Below are positions 32,818-45,514 of a stretch of DNA of 64,000 bases, piece by piece (the stretch's first letter is position 1; each line of letters begins with the position of its first letter). The DNA is from Bostrychus sinensis (taxonomy: Eukaryota; Chordata; Actinopteri; Gobiiformes; Eleotridae), in the NCBI GenBank assembly GCA_020698575.1, contig CM036240.1, forward strand, positions 17,292,211 to 17,356,210. Direction: 5' to 3'. Both the position numbers and the translations under genes were made by a program. Below the pieces are notes generated by a model, which was given only the letters and a program-made list of their open reading frames with translations, was not told the origin of the DNA and searched no databases.

Positions 32818-35698
32818 ACAGCTTGGCCTTCCCCTCTTCTTGTGAACTTGGACTAAAACACCAAGACCCTGGGCTACTACAACAGGTACCACTTAACTAT
32901 TTTATTTTACTCTCAGGGTGAAGCGGCCACTAAGACACACATGCTCATTTTAATTTACTCATGTGGTCATTTTGCCTGATTGTTAGGTGTGGATGGCTGT
33001 GATGTAAAGACACATGAGACAGGAAAGCCAGTGATTTAATTGGATTTTTATCTATTTGCTACTCATTGAATAACCTACCTTGAAGTTGGTAAAGAACTCC
33101 CTTACCTTAATAGGACCATTTTAATTACATTGCAAATTTGTTCAAACCTTTGCCTAATTAGCAACTGTTAAATAGGTGCCTCAATATATAACTCTCGACA
33201 GTATCCAGTCATTTAGCATTAGGCCAAACTGGTATATTAATATAACTAAAGACTAACATCACCCATATTCCCCCAAATATTAAGTAAAAACACACAGCAC
33301 TCCAAAGGTGTCTCTGTGTGTTGTATTTGTTTTAGTGACAAATGTTTTTAACTTGTTAAAATCAGAGAAAGAGTGCTGGCTGTGATCGTCATTGTGTTCA
33401 TCACACATAAGACGTCATCTGTCTAGCACCTCCAATTTTAATCTTCACTGTCATCTGTCTCAGCACGAACAAAAAATCTTTAAACTCAGAATATCATTTC
33501 ATCGGTGTTTTTTGTTTGACATGAACAACTCTTATCCCTGTCCCCAGCCCTCACATTGTCAGTTCCCTTTGCACATTTTTCACTTGTGATCTGAAATAAC
33601 CTTTTAACACTCAGTGACCTTTTCTTTCTCCTATCTGTACTTTATTACACTTACAGGCCGTTGTTCGTCCTGGAGCTCTGACCTCACTCTGTTTTTGTCA
33701 CCTCTGTTGCCATGCCTCTACCTCCACTACTGTTACTGCTTCACCTCTTACACCTTTTAATGAATAAAAACCACTACATACAGCACTGGAGTGAAAAAAA
33801 GGCAAGCATGAAACCAGGTTGGGTTGGCTGTAACCTTCAGGCACATACTGTATAAATATGATCAGTCACGTTCTTAATACTACACAGTGTCATGTGGATA
33901 AGTGTCAAATTGAGAAAGCTTTCTGCAGACAGAGATTGTATGTCACATTTCTGAAGCAGGATCTGTGCTATGGTTGCCCCTGTGACCCCATTGTCACACC
34001 TGTAGTACTGTATAGTGTGGTGAGTCTACCTATACTTCTTGGGTGTTTCTCAAAGCTCAGGTACCTTGCCTTGCCTTGATTACATCACAGGAAGGCATCC
34101 ACATCATCATCTGTCGCCCAAGGTGTGTCCCAATGTTGATTTCCTTCCCAGGCAGGTGTCCTCCGTTTGGCTAACATGTGGCTAATTCACCAAGGATACA
34201 TCAGTGGATCCTACGCTGCTTTGTATCAAAATCACCCATAATGCACTGCAGCCTTTTTGACAAAATGGCGTGTGATACTTTAAAAGTGTATTTAGCAAAT
34301 ATGAGTTTTGATTAATTATGAGCTAAAATGTGGTATTTACACTACTGTGTTGCCCACCACCTCCAAAAGTGCCCAACTATCCCACCCCAAAAAAGGTTTC
34401 TCCCTCCACAGGTGCCCCCCTGTATGTATGATCATATGAAGCAATTTGCAATTTAATATTTAGTTATAATGTTTATTATTAACTTTGCATTCATTCTGTA
34501 TAGTGAATTATACATTATTTACTGTATATTATTCAATTAATGCACTTTTTATGGGGCCATTTCTGGTAATTCCATGCCTTTACTTGATGTAACTTTTGTC
34601 ATAGATGTTATATCCACAAAAACTTTTTTAGTATACACTTTACAAGCATTTTATGCGCTAAAGAAAGAGATATACTTAAAAGCCAATATAGTTACTTAAT
34701 TGAATTAATTGTTTAACAACAACAAATTGATTTAAGAAAAAATTGATAGATTAATTGAATTAATAAATGTTATACTCACTGTTTAATCAATAGAAGAAAA
34801 AAAAAAAAACATTAGTTGCAGCCCTAGTGGCTATTGCTTTTACAGTCAGTTGTGTCATAGAAATCTGATCATCAATATGAATAACAAAGAACAACATTTG
34901 TGACTTATTTCAGAATGCAATGCAGCATACTAATGTCTAGTGTTAAAAAGGCATGGTAATGGCTGCTCACAAAAGAAAGAATTTTAAGAGAAAATTAAAG
35001 AGAGCAGTAGCCTTGGAAATGGTTCACCAATTTTACAGTCATGTAACCTCAATTCTTAAGTTGTTCAGGGATTTTTGCATGTGTACTGCACTCTCTTGCC
35101 TCTCTGGGGCAATTTTGAGAAGTACTTCACACACCATTAATGAAGCTATGTAATACTCGATACATTTTGTCAAACACAGCTGTGATGATTCGCTGGAAAT
35201 TTGGATAATTTCCATATCCATTTATTCCCTTTCAATGATAACAAACAGTTCTGTGAGCACTTAGGAAAGCAAAGCAATCTGTCTAATGGTGGTGCGTGTT
35301 GCGAACAGTGTTCAAGGCCATGTCATGACCAAGACCAGTGTGTACCAGATGAGACAAGCTTTTATGCAGAGTGGACTGGATTAAGATAAGGACTGCTACT
35401 TAATAAGAGTACACTTGGAAACTTTTGTGAAATTCAAACGCTACAAGTATAATCTCAAAAGAAATGCCATGTTCACCGCAATGTTTGCTAGCACTTATGC
35501 AAAGGACAGCAAGGGATAACATAAATGTTCTTTGTTAAATGTAGAAGTAGGCATTTCAAAGGGATCACAACAATTATGCTGATTAATTCATCTCTTTGTT
35601 GTGTGTTGTCTTTAGTTTGAATCCTTCTTGGAAATTCTGGGTAGAGGTAAAATGAAATGTGTTAGATACATTTTGATGATCCTGCTTTAGTCTTTGTA
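32818..35698. other. mostly unannotated; hAT-end relics
   Basis: No gene is seen. Near 34815-34832 'attagttgcagcccta' looks like a solitary right end of the tagggctgca hAT group found at 56.1 kb. The stretch 34040-34270 has repeat-like composition with 'aaaatcacccataatgcact' but no clear ends. Confidence 0.4.
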
Positions 35699-35699
35699 T

Positions 35700-35822
35700 T
35701 TTTCTTCTGGGGTTGCTACAGCAAATTATATGCCCCCTTGTGTGTACTGATTTGCATATTTGTTTGGCTGCCCTTCCTGATGCAACACCCTCCATGTATC
35801 CAGGCTTGGGACATGAGGGCAC
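35700..35822 (-). repeat. LINE 3'-end fragment
   Basis: The minus strand reads 'gttgcatcaggaagggcagc' followed by 'catataatttgctgtagcaa', matching the tail fragments at 9.6 and 38.0 kb. Confidence 0.5.
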
Positions 35823-35884
35823 TGCATTGAGGTTTTGTGTCTGTGGAACCTTTATTATTGAAAATTTGAATATTCTCCTATATG

Positions 35885-36125
35885 TTCCCTTTTCTTCATC
35901 ACTTGTTGGTTCTGCTAAAGTCCGCGTTATTGTCCAGTCCTCTGTGTGATTTTTTTCTTTGTTCGTTCGTCTTCGTTTTTTCTTTGACATCGAATGTAAC
36001 AAACGCATTTAAAAAAACAAACTTTTTCTTCTGCTGCTGTCCCCAATCAGAAATAAGCACAGAGCTGCTCATTCTGAATATTTTCTGATGGGGTACCAGA
36101 CTAACATCTTTGTATAGAATGGGAA
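35885..36125. repeat. dispersed repeat, shorter copy
   Basis: This is the second copy of the repeat at 150-812, with the same landmark order but a missing centre. It shares the closing 'ggtaccagactaac' block. Confidence 0.5.
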
Positions 36126-36934
36126 AAGAGTTTGTGTGGCAGGCCAGGGTAGAGGTTGTTAGCAGGACAGTAAAAGCAAAATTGACTACTGGCCCTTTCA
36201 TTGCTCCAACATTAGCTATGAGATGAGTAGCAGCTCTGGCTCCTGACTGTATGAGAGCTGAAGAAATGTCCCTGACCCAGTGACAGTCGGCAGAGGACAG
36301 CTCGACGGCAGATGCACACCAGTCATTTATCTCACTTGCACTTTGACACTGTAGCCGTTATTGTCTGGCTCCGGCACAGAACAGCTCAGGCTCATCACAT
36401 CACTGCTCCAGCTGCACTGCTATATTATGAATTAGGCCATTTTGATATCTGTGTAATTTATAACTTCAGTCCCAGACAAGGGGCAAAGCATATTAAGTTG
36501 TCAGTTTTAACACGTTTGTTTTGCTTCAAAGTTAAAAAGCTTTTTTACAACAAAGACTTTCTTATTAGGGTTGTCTTGATACAACTGTCAGCGCAAAAGT
36601 GTTAAATTGTGACTTTTCATTATGTTCCGTTTGAGGGTTATTACATGTCACTGTTACATAATTGGATAGCAAGAGGAAAAGCAACAAGAAACCTCTTTGC
36701 AGTAATTCAATAATTTGTGGAGCTTTTACAAAAATAGATGGTGTTAGTGACACAACCCAAAATGATAGTCATTTAAGCAGTGGTGAAGAGTTATTAGATG
36801 CTTTACTAATTACATTCGGAAAATGTAGTTTCTGAGTACATTTGCTAAAACAAGCTATTATTTTTACTAGAGAAAAAATACTCTTAAGTACATTTTTTTA
36901 AACTCTATGAATGGCAAAATGGGTACTATATCAA

Positions 36935-37084
36935 TAGTAATTGTTAGTAGTATTGTTAGTAAATATAGCAGTAGGAGCAGTAGTGATAGTAGCAGCAGTT
37001 ATAGAAGTAATAGCAGCAGCAGTAAAAGAAGTAGTGGTGCTACTAATATCCATAGTGGTAATAGTAGTTGAAATGGTAGTAGCA
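36935..37084 (+). repeat. degenerate (GTA/GCA)n trinucleotide repeat
   Basis: Runs of 'agtagt', 'agcagc' and 'agtaat' triplets. Its open frames on both strands (Val/Ile/Ala or Thr/Ser/Ile runs) come from the repeat and are not genes. Confidence 0.85.
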
Positions 37085-37205
37085 GTATTGTCTCTGTCAA
37101 CCCTGCAGCACACTATCCATTGCCCCACCTAAGGCCCATAGTTTCTGGGATAGCTTCCAGCCACCCGTGACCCTTACTGGGAACATGTGGAAGAAAATGA
37201 ATTGA
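37085..37205 (+). repeat. tRNA-derived SINE family A, 3' body, plus
   Basis: It carries 'atagcttccagccacccgtg' and ends 'gtggaagaaaatgaattgat', the same tail as the complete copy at 47815-48140 in the opposite sense. It lies directly against the trinucleotide repeat. Confidence 0.6.
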
Positions 37206-37291
37206 TGAACTTTCACTTTCTCTAGTAATACTGTATTATTTTCAAGAAACAGTACTTTTAGTGGAGTGCAGATTCTACCTCTGCCTTTAAG

Positions 37292-39816
37292 AGATCTTAG
37301 TCTGTATTGAATAACCTTTTACACAACCCCAACTCTTCAGGAAGTCGAATCAGGAAGCCTTCTCTGGAACCCACGCATGATGCTGATGGCTTGATTCCCA
37401 TTATTTAGTGGATGGTAAAATTAAAACTCAAAACAAATGTGACAGCCATGCCAGGTTCAGGGCACCAGCTGCGCATGAACTGACTTCGGGTTCAATATAA
37501 GGCCCTTGTTTGGTGGAAATGTGAGTTAGTGGGTGTTTAATGCTGTGCAAAGACGTTGTGATGAGCAGAGTTTTCATTTGTGCTGGTGCCAGTGTTTCTC
37601 TGAGGATTGCATGGAGCTTCGGTGTGGTTCTTCAAACTGTGGATGAGCTCTTCAAAAGCTGAAAACCAGAACAAATGTGTCATGTCAGCACAGTGCACCG
37701 CTTTCACTTTCCACTCTTCAAACAATCACACCCACGACTACATTCATTATTTATAGACTGAATTACCGTGTCTCTGATAGCTTGCACTTCATTTTATAAG
37801 TTGAACAAGTCCTCTGAGCGCCTCCTCATTGCATCAACTATGTTCTTATAAATGTGCCTTAAACCTAAATACGGACATTTGTTACATTTAGTTGGTACTA
37901 ATATAAAGTCAAAAAACGCTCAACTCAAGTAAAATTTTCAAATGTTATTAAACTCTATGCAAATGGTTTAGTTTACTTTTTACTTACTGTATTTTGAACA
38001 TTGCCCAGAGGATTGCATCAGGAAGGGCATCCAGTGGAAAACCTCAAAATACGCAAATCACTGTACACTAGGATGGAGATAACTAACTGTATGTTTCAAA
38101 TGACACCATCATTTTTGGGAATATTTTTTTAACTTGTTGCAGAGGAGTTAACACTATTGTGTACTGCTAATTTGGTTTGTTAGGTATCAAAACATAAACA
38201 CGTTTAAATCCCCTTACAAAATATACACAATTCCCACTGAAGGAGGGTCATTAATAGTCATTTGAAAATATTTGTATTGTATTCTTGTGTGAGCTGTGTA
38301 TAGTGTGCACTGTAAAAGCAACAGGTTTTGTGAAGATAAATCTTTGTTCACCAGGACTTTCCGTCGATGGGACCTGGTACCTGTCTCTGACTCAGCCTGC
38401 CCGTTTCAGAAACACTAGAGCAGTGAACATGCCACCACCACACAGCCCCATCATAGCCTTGGACCTGGACTCCTTGCACTTTTCTAACAGCGGCTGACAA
38501 ATTACCCGTCAAAGTAAAATTGAGCAAATTTCTTAGTGACAGAGGGTTTTAAAAGTGGCCAAGTGCTGTGAAGAGGTTGGGCCTGACTGGACTGCTGTAA
38601 TTGGATAAGCCTTGGCCTTCCTCCAGCAGTGTCCCCTTGGTTTATAAATCATATGAATGTCTGTTTTACACTGTAGTCATTGGTCATTCTTTCTGCTGGT
38701 CTTTAATTCTCAGTCGTCCAATACCATGTCCCTTCTCCAGCTAATAATTCATAACTTCCATCAATTGTGCCGTCCAATAATCTTCCACTGGAGATTGATT
38801 CGAGCGCACACAGCCCGTGAATCACAACAGCAACTTTCTCTTGATTGTATACAAAGTTAAACTCATAAGCAGGAGTCGTGGTTATAAAAAGCCTTACTGG
38901 ACAAACCAATTCAGCGGCGTGAAAGTGGCAACAATGGCCATAAAAGCAGGGCGCAGAGGTTGGCGATGGTCAGGGGAAAGCAATGGGATGTCTCCTCTCA
39001 TCACAAGACTTTACACACGCTGTCAGGAGGTGCCAGATCAATTTCACAGATGTCATAAGAGACATTTCTCAGCCTATTTTTATCACATAAAAATAAATTA
39101 AACACACAAAGACTAATCAGTAGACCACAGGAAAAATTTATACCAAATAATACATTGAACTTTAAAAGTTTATCCTATACTCTGTGACTTTAGTTGTATG
39201 CTTAGACTAAATTTAATTCTGGTGTAGTTGAAATTTTGTTTATAATAGGAGATTTTGTCAGGGGTTATTAAACACATTAACAATTGAATTTTATACTCTC
39301 TAAATGTTTAATCTAAAATGTACCTATTACAAGACAAAATAAATATTTTGTGCTTTGTAAATATGACAAAACAACACCAATGACACAAATTAACTAATAA
39401 ATAGGAGCAGAGAATTGAGGGGAATTTGAACAATCTTAGGCTTAAGTCTTTTAATCTATTAATTTCTTTATTAAGGGAAAGCCACAGTCAGTTATGGCAT
39501 TTGTTTACTTTAAGTTAGATTACATTGGCTATATTATGCAAAATCAACTTTTTTTTAAAACTTTCTACTTTGTCATAATGTTCCCTCATCAAAAACATTC
39601 TTGGAATTGTGTTTTTTTTTTTTTTTTCATTCACGCATGTTTAAGTAATCCTCTGTTCTCTGGCTCTGTTTTTGAGGCCTCAGACCTCTCCCACAAACCC
39701 CCACCATCTCCAGAAATCACTGACCAATCAACAATCCCCGTACCTCCAGTCTGCTCTCATTCCTTTTTCCTGAAGCCACTCTCTGTTAGGAGAGCTGATG
39801 ACTGATTACTAATATA
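37292..39816. other. mostly unannotated
   Basis: A LINE 3'-tail fragment ('gattgcatcaggaagggcat') lies at 38005-38068. The remainder shows no repeat ends, exons or RNA genes I can support. Confidence 0.4.
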
Positions 39817-39824
39817 CTATTACA

Positions 39825-42800
39825 TAGTGCTGGGCGATATGACAATACATATCGTGGGGACGATAGAAAAGTGTCTATCGTGCCATTTCTCTTCTATCGT
39901 TTCTATCGTCTCAAACCTAATTTTATCAATTATTACAGCAAATATATCATTAAATAGCCTGCGACGATTGTTTTACTGTTGTCTTGTCACTGTGCATACT
40001 CTAAGTTTATATAAGTGAAAAAAAAGAAGAATAACAAAGAGATTTTTCGCAAAGAAACTGTCTTGTGGTTTTGCGACATGACGCTGCTTTACGTTCTTTG
40101 ATTCTCACGTGGGTTTGCAACATGCTTTACGTTACTTAACTCATGAATGCTGAACAATGGACGCGCAACAGGTTGAAGTTTCATGCCCGGAGTCGCAACA
40201 GAGAGAGACAGCTACGCAAGCAACACAAGAAGAAGCACTTTTACCGAAAAGAGGGGGTACGTCTGTGATTTGGTTACATTTTGGGTTCAAGAGGTCCGAC
40301 ATGGAGCAGAAGACGGCCATATGCAAACTATGGTACAAGACTATTCCCGTGCCCGATGCCAATACAACAAACCTCTTCTATCACCTAAAGAAGGTCCACG
40401 AAAAAGAATACATAAGAATCCAAAAAATCTGAGCTAAACCAAGTTGTGGAACAGCGGTGGCCAGTTGCGAAAGGAGAAACTGTAGCCAGCCGAAGATAAA
40501 GCAGTCTTTTGCACAAGGCACACCGTATGAGAAAAGGTCCCGGCGCCATAAACAAATCACATGTGCCAATCTCGCATTACATTTGTAAAGGCATGGCTCC
40601 CGTGTATGTAGTTGAGAAGGACAGCTTTCGAGACCTCGTCAAAGTCCTTGATCTGACGTACGTTATGCCCAGTCGTAAGCACTTCAGTAAAGTCGAGTTG
40701 CCTCGCTTATATGACGCATGCCGGGCCAAAGTAGAGAAGGATGTTTGCAGTGTGGTGCATTATGCCTTGACTACAGACCTGTGGACGAGCAGAGCGACGC
40801 AGCCCTACATGAGCGTAACCATCCATTTCATCAGCCAAGACTGGACCCTCTGCGCTCGCTGTTTACAGACTGCGTACTTTCCCGAGGCCCACACAGGACT
40901 CATGTTAGACCAAGGTATGAGTCTGCCATTGATACATATTTATTCTATTTATAATTATTTTACTAACGTGCATATTAAATATTACTGTTTTATTATACTG
41001 TTCTGTCTGCTGTAGTAATTCCGAGTGACCCCTAATTAAGCATTCATCTATCTAGGAGATACACTGGAGTCATGGGGATTGCAAGAATGCCACCTTGTTT
41101 GTGTCACCACGGATAACGCCACTAACAACATCTCTGCAATGGAACTGAATGAGTGGGAACAGCTACAGTGCTTTGGTCACGGTCTACAGCTAGCCATTGG
41201 TAAGTGTAAAACAATCTAAGAATGGCTTAGTGTAATATTGCAATGGGAATATTATAGTAGCAGCAAAATATTAGTGAATTGAAATTACTTTGTTATCCTG
41301 TGTTATGTTTGATGTTCAAAACATTATTGAACAAGTTATTCTCTCCATTATTTTTATTATTTATTATTTAGCCTGTCATGGTAAAGAATGAATTGTGATA
41401 CTAGCTGCCCTCAGTATTTAATTATGAAATTAATCTATAAATCATTTAAGTGACACATGATGATAAAAATTTAAATTGCTGTCAGAAGATGTTATTACAT
41501 TACATTTTCATTTTATTTCAACAGAGAACGCTCTAAAAGCTCTCACAGAGCATCTACAAAGCAGGCTGTGGAACGAGCAGTTGGATTGTGTAAAAAGGTG
41601 GTGAGTGCTGTCTCCTCTTCAACAACGAAATCCTCAGCCGAAAGGATGGGGACACAGAGCTCACAAAAGCAGTCAAAGAGGGTATCCTCAAGTACCTCAA
41701 TGAAAAGTATGATGACCATACCACCAACAACTTCTTAGACATGGCGACACTTGTTGACCCACCGTTTAAGACAGCCTACATGAAAGAAGAGAGGGTGGAG
41801 TTCATAAAGATGAGAGCTGCAGCAGAGCTGGTGGACATGGTGGGAGCCGTGGCACCAGAAAGTGCACAAACAGCAGCAGCCCCCAGTTCACCCCCAGCTG
41901 CTGAAGATGATCCAGAGCTTCCCCATCCCACAAAGAAAACAAAGAAAAGTTTAGGTAGCTACTTCAAAAAGGCAGGTCAAGCCACCACCCACTCCCAGCC
42001 AAGCAGAGCATCCATTGAACTGGAGCTCTCCATGTATCTTCAGGCACCTGGGCCTGAGTCAGAGACCGACCCACTGCAATGGTGGAAGCAGCATGAGATG
42101 AACTTCCCGTTGGTGGCCAGGCTCGCCAGAAAGTACTTGTGCATTCCTGCTACTAGTTCTTCATCTGAAAGGGCCTTCAGTGAGAGTGAGAACATCATCA
42201 CATGTAAGAGATCATGTCTTAAGCCAAACACAGTTGACCAGCTTATCTTCCTTGCACTCAACCTATAAATTTGACAGAAACATGTTTACCTCTACAAAGT
42301 AGCCTTTTATTTTTGCACTTTTATTCATGGTTAATGCCTTAACAGAGTTCTGTTCAACCCTGATGTTTACTTTATACACATTATATTGGTTTGCAAACTT
42401 TGCACTACAAGGTTACAGATTTCAGAAAGTTGAAAAATAATTTGTGTTTATTTTTTATAGCTGAAGTTTGTGCAAAAATGTGTTTTTCTTCTCAGAAACT
42501 TGAAACTGTTGTGCACTTTAAAAATAATGTTAAAAATTGAGTTTATTTTGAATTCAGTTTAAATAACTGTATGATTTAGAAAAAAAATGTGAAAGATACT
42601 GTACCTCTGCCACAGCTGTTTTCCTTTGATACATTTATATTACTGCGCTAAAATGTATGTTTCTCATTTGTGACAGTTCAGTTAAATGTCACTTCAAAAT
42701 AAAGTTGGAGAAAAGTAAACAATGAAATTTATGTCAAACTTTTCAAAGAATAACTGAAAACATATGTTATTGTGGTATATTGTGATATAAAATAATCCAT

Positions 42801-42838
42801 ATCTTGATATTTGATTTTTTCCATATCGCCCAGCACTA
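39825..42838 (+). mobile_element. ZBED-type hAT DNA transposon, near-complete but dead
   Basis: The termini tagtgctgggcgatatg and the reverse-complemented right end are perfect inverted repeats for 17 bp. The flanking duplication ctattaca is perfect (39817-39824 and 42839-42846), giving a 3014-bp element. Sub-terminal 'ctatcg' and 'cgatag' motifs cluster within 70 bp of the left end. The transposase gene, described separately, keeps its BED finger, part of the RNase-H-like core and the C-terminal dimerisation domain but carries lesions. Sharp duplications with decayed coding sequence suggest it was mobilised in trans or inserted not very long ago. Confidence 0.92.
40157..42268 (+). pseudogene. 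hAT transposase (ZBED1-like) pseudogene, three exons
   Basis: Exon 1 starts MDAQQVEVSCPE at 40157. It encodes a BED zinc finger in which the second cysteine is replaced (CKLW), while the histidine pair (HLKKVH) remains. A stop at 40430 and a frameshift follow, then 40509-40914 encodes the N-terminal catalytic part with TTDLWTS (first acidic residue). Intron 1 (40915-41055) and intron 2 (41200-41524) have proper GT..AG ends and phase-1 junctions. Exon 2 carries TTDNA (second acidic residue) and the CFGH motif. Exon 3 is frameshifted after LTEHLQSRLWNE. Compared with the family, most of the central insertion domain is missing. From about 41609 to 42268 the frame is open through DMATLVDPPFK and the dimerisation block PLQWWKQHEMNFP..SSSSERAFS..LNL. 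Confidence 0.88.
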
Positions 42839-42846
42839 CTATTACA

Positions 42847-43374
42847 TATACCATTTTCCCACCAATATATGATAAAATACACACCCTTACTTTAAACAAA
42901 CAGGTATTATTTATAATATGCCAAGGGGCGCTGTGATTCAGCTGTTTTCACAAGAACAAGGTGACAAGATGCTTTCAAAAACATGCTTTAATAAATGGAT
43001 CCCAGCAGTGTTGCTTTAAAAACTTTTACAATGTATAAAGATAACTTGAAGCACTCAGACAACAGACACCTCTGTCAAGGCATTGACCCCATCTTGCATT
43101 GGTAGAAATTAGGGATGCACGATAATGCAAATTTGGAACTGATATGATAACTGAAAATTTGAAGCTTCTTGCAACCAATACTGATAATGAACTAGATAAT
43201 TTTTAAATAACAACCTGCTTTTGAGAGAAGTACAAATAGGTTTAACAGTATAGTGCTAACCAGACTTCATTAACCCTGATCTTACTTATAAACCTGAAAT
43301 ACATTTGACAAATTTATTAATATGGAGTAAAATTATTTGATTTGGCTCTGTATGGGGTATCTTCTTCTCATAAG
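42847..43374. other. unannotated, with a solitary hAT-like end
   Basis: At about 43112 'ttagggatgcacgataatgc' looks like the left end of another hAT element, but no matching right end follows. Nothing else is recognised. Confidence 0.35.
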
Positions 43375-43745
43375 CTGTCATGATCACTGTCTGTGTTCTG
43401 TTCTGTGTTTTGTTTTCCTTGTTTTATTATGTAGTCCAAGTTAGTCCTTTAGTTTTTTACTTCCTGCCTCCAGTGTTTCCCGATTGTTTGATTGCCTGTT
43501 TTGACCTGATGTGTTTCCCATGTGGGCTCCTAGTTTATTTAGTCCCTGTGTTTTCCCCAGTCCTTTGTCGGGTCAATATCAAATCCATGTCTTGTCAGTC
43601 TCTTTGTCTGTGTCCTCTTAGTCCCCACTGTCCTTGGTAAGTAAGTTTTGTTTTTACTCTGGCTTTTGATTTGGCATTTCTACATTTTAAGATCCCTTGT
43701 TTTTGTCCTTTTGGATTTTTGTTTGTACTGGTTTTCTCCCTTCTT
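43375..43745 (+). repeat. T-rich retroelement-like repeat
   Basis: Runs such as 'ctgtgttctgttctgtgttt' and 'tagtccctgtgttttcccca' resemble a repeat I have seen often in fish genomes, possibly an LTR or UTR piece. The open frame across it (43380-43640) is low-complexity and not a gene. Confidence 0.35.
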
Positions 43746-43750
43746 GTTTT

Positions 43751-44228
43751 TGGACTTGCGGACTATGTCGCACTTTTTTTCATATTTTTGCTGGTCCTGC
43801 CGCGAGAGGGCGCTCTAGGCTTGTGACAACTTACTGTCAGTAGAATTCAGTGATGTAGAACAAGATGGAGAGCTCAGGGAACTTCCTTACCGGTAACTTT
43901 CTTCAGACTCGCTGGCTTGTTATATTAATTTAGCCTATTCAGCCTCCCAGGTATGTTCTTTATGTTATGCTATTGTGTAGCTGAATAACTGTTATTGTGT
44001 TACGTTAACATACTGCGGACACCTATTCAGCCTGTTGTTCTGTGTGCTATTGTGTAGTTGAATAACTTGCTTTTCCAGATTAAATAACTGTTCTTGGTCT
44101 TGGATTTTGTGAAATACATTTTTAAATAATTGCGACTTATAGTCCAGTGTGACATTTATATATGTTTTTTTCCTCTTCATGACGCATTTTTTGACCGATG
44201 CGACTTATACTCTGAAGCGACTTTTAGT
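43751..44228. mobile_element. non-autonomous DNA element with 'gacttatactc' ends
   Basis: The left side has 'gcggactatgtcgcactttt' and 'catatttttgctggtcctgc'. The right side has 'attgcgacttatagtccagt' and 'gatgcgacttatactctgaa'. Inverted 'actataagtcgca'-type ends with 'cttcatgacgcattttttga' inside match a common fish MITE. The terminal bases are diverged, so the ends are approximate. Confidence 0.5.
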
Positions 44229-44465
44229 TTTTTCACCCATTATTTTTATTAAACTTCACTTAAGCAGACATGCCTTTTTGGGTCCTTTTTCCCCCTTGTG
44301 TCCCACACATTATGACATAAGCATATTAACTTACACTCACACCTGTAGGCTATACCTCACTGTGACCTGGTAATGTGTCAGAAGTCACACATTACTTATC
44401 TATGTGTTCAATGCTCTTTTTGCTACTATTATTATTGTTACAATTATTTTTGTATTAATACACAC

Positions 44466-45506
44466 TAGTGCTGCACGATTAATCTAATTGCAATCGCGAT
44501 GTCACGCTATGCGATTACGTACCTGCGTAAAAGACTGCGATTTGGGATTTAATGTAGAGTAATGTGAAGTAAGGTGACGCCACATCCACACGCTGTGGGC
44601 AGCCACAGTGTAACGTGCAAGCTGTATGGGGCTCAAATAAGTTGTAGACACAGGACAAAACTCGGAGGCACGTATTTCTCTGAACACGAGCTGTTTATTG
44701 CCTGGCGCTCAGAGAACTGACAACAAGAGCGTGGGAAAAACATGTACCAAACAGGTTCAAAGTGAATGGTGCAGGCGCACTATTAACACAACTCAGACAC
44801 CCGCTTACAGCAGGTATGGTCACGTGACTACCCGGCTTGCAGCAAACAGTAGGTGAAAGACATGGACGCTGAGGAGGAACATGAGAGAAAAGCAGAGTTG
44901 GTGGTGAAAAAAAATGCAACTTCTGTTGTATGGCGATACTTTGGATTCAGGTACGACGACGCTGAACAGCAACACGTGCTGTGTAAAACCTGCAAAGCTA
45001 AAGTTGCTACGCCCCGAGGTAACAGTTAATACGACCAATCTCTATTAACATTTGAGACAACACAGAGAAAAATACGACGAGTGCATGCAAATAAAAGCCC
45101 AAACAAGTGACGTAAAAGATAAAACTGAAAACCGCCTGACAGAACCACAATGTACAATGACGGCTACATTTGCATGTGCTACGCCACTTAACAGGTTTAC
45201 GTAATTGCCAGCAGAAAGGCATTTAAGTTTATAAGGACATTCTATTTGCAATTTGCAGAAATATCTTTATTTTCAACCTTATTTATTTTTTGATATTAAG
45301 TTATTTGGAAAAAAACATTCTGTAATGTTTTTTGTGTCGTGTATGTTTTGAGTTGAGAAATACACAAACTATATTCTCTGTGTTGTCCTTGATATTCAAG
45401 TACATTCATGACACCATTCATTTATAATATCGTAATGGCAATCGCAAATCGCAATATTGTCCATAATAATCGCAATCGCACATTTTCATCAAATCGTGCA
45501 GCACTA
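44466..45506 (+). mobile_element. hAT element with BED-finger remnant, internally deleted
   Basis: The termini tagtgctgcacgatt form a perfect inverted repeat. The duplication atacacac is perfect on both sides (44458-44465 and 45507-45514), and the element is 1041 bp. At 44861 an open stretch begins MDAEEEHERKAEL and runs through VVWRYFGF and CKTCKAKV, a BED zinc finger with both cysteines. A frameshift and a stop break it before the histidine pair (HLRQH in another frame). The catalytic core and the dimerisation domain are absent. Confidence 0.88.
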
Positions 45507-45514
45507 ATACACAC

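Larger units (their letters stand above)
36778..37283. mobile_element. hAT MITE, degraded, carrying (GTA)n and a SINE
   Basis: The left end is cagtggtgaagagtta. The right end on the minus strand is cagaggtagaatctgc. The flanks catttaag (36770-36777) and cctttaag (37284-37291) match at seven of eight positions. It belongs to the same family as 32344-32809. Inside lie a trinucleotide repeat at about 36935-37084 and a SINE 3' body at 37085-37205. Confidence 0.65.

Noticed and set aside
35583..36201. Minus-strand open frames of 100-141 codons
   Set aside because: They overlap a LINE tail and the dispersed repeat, are lysine-rich or low-complexity, and have no recognisable domain.
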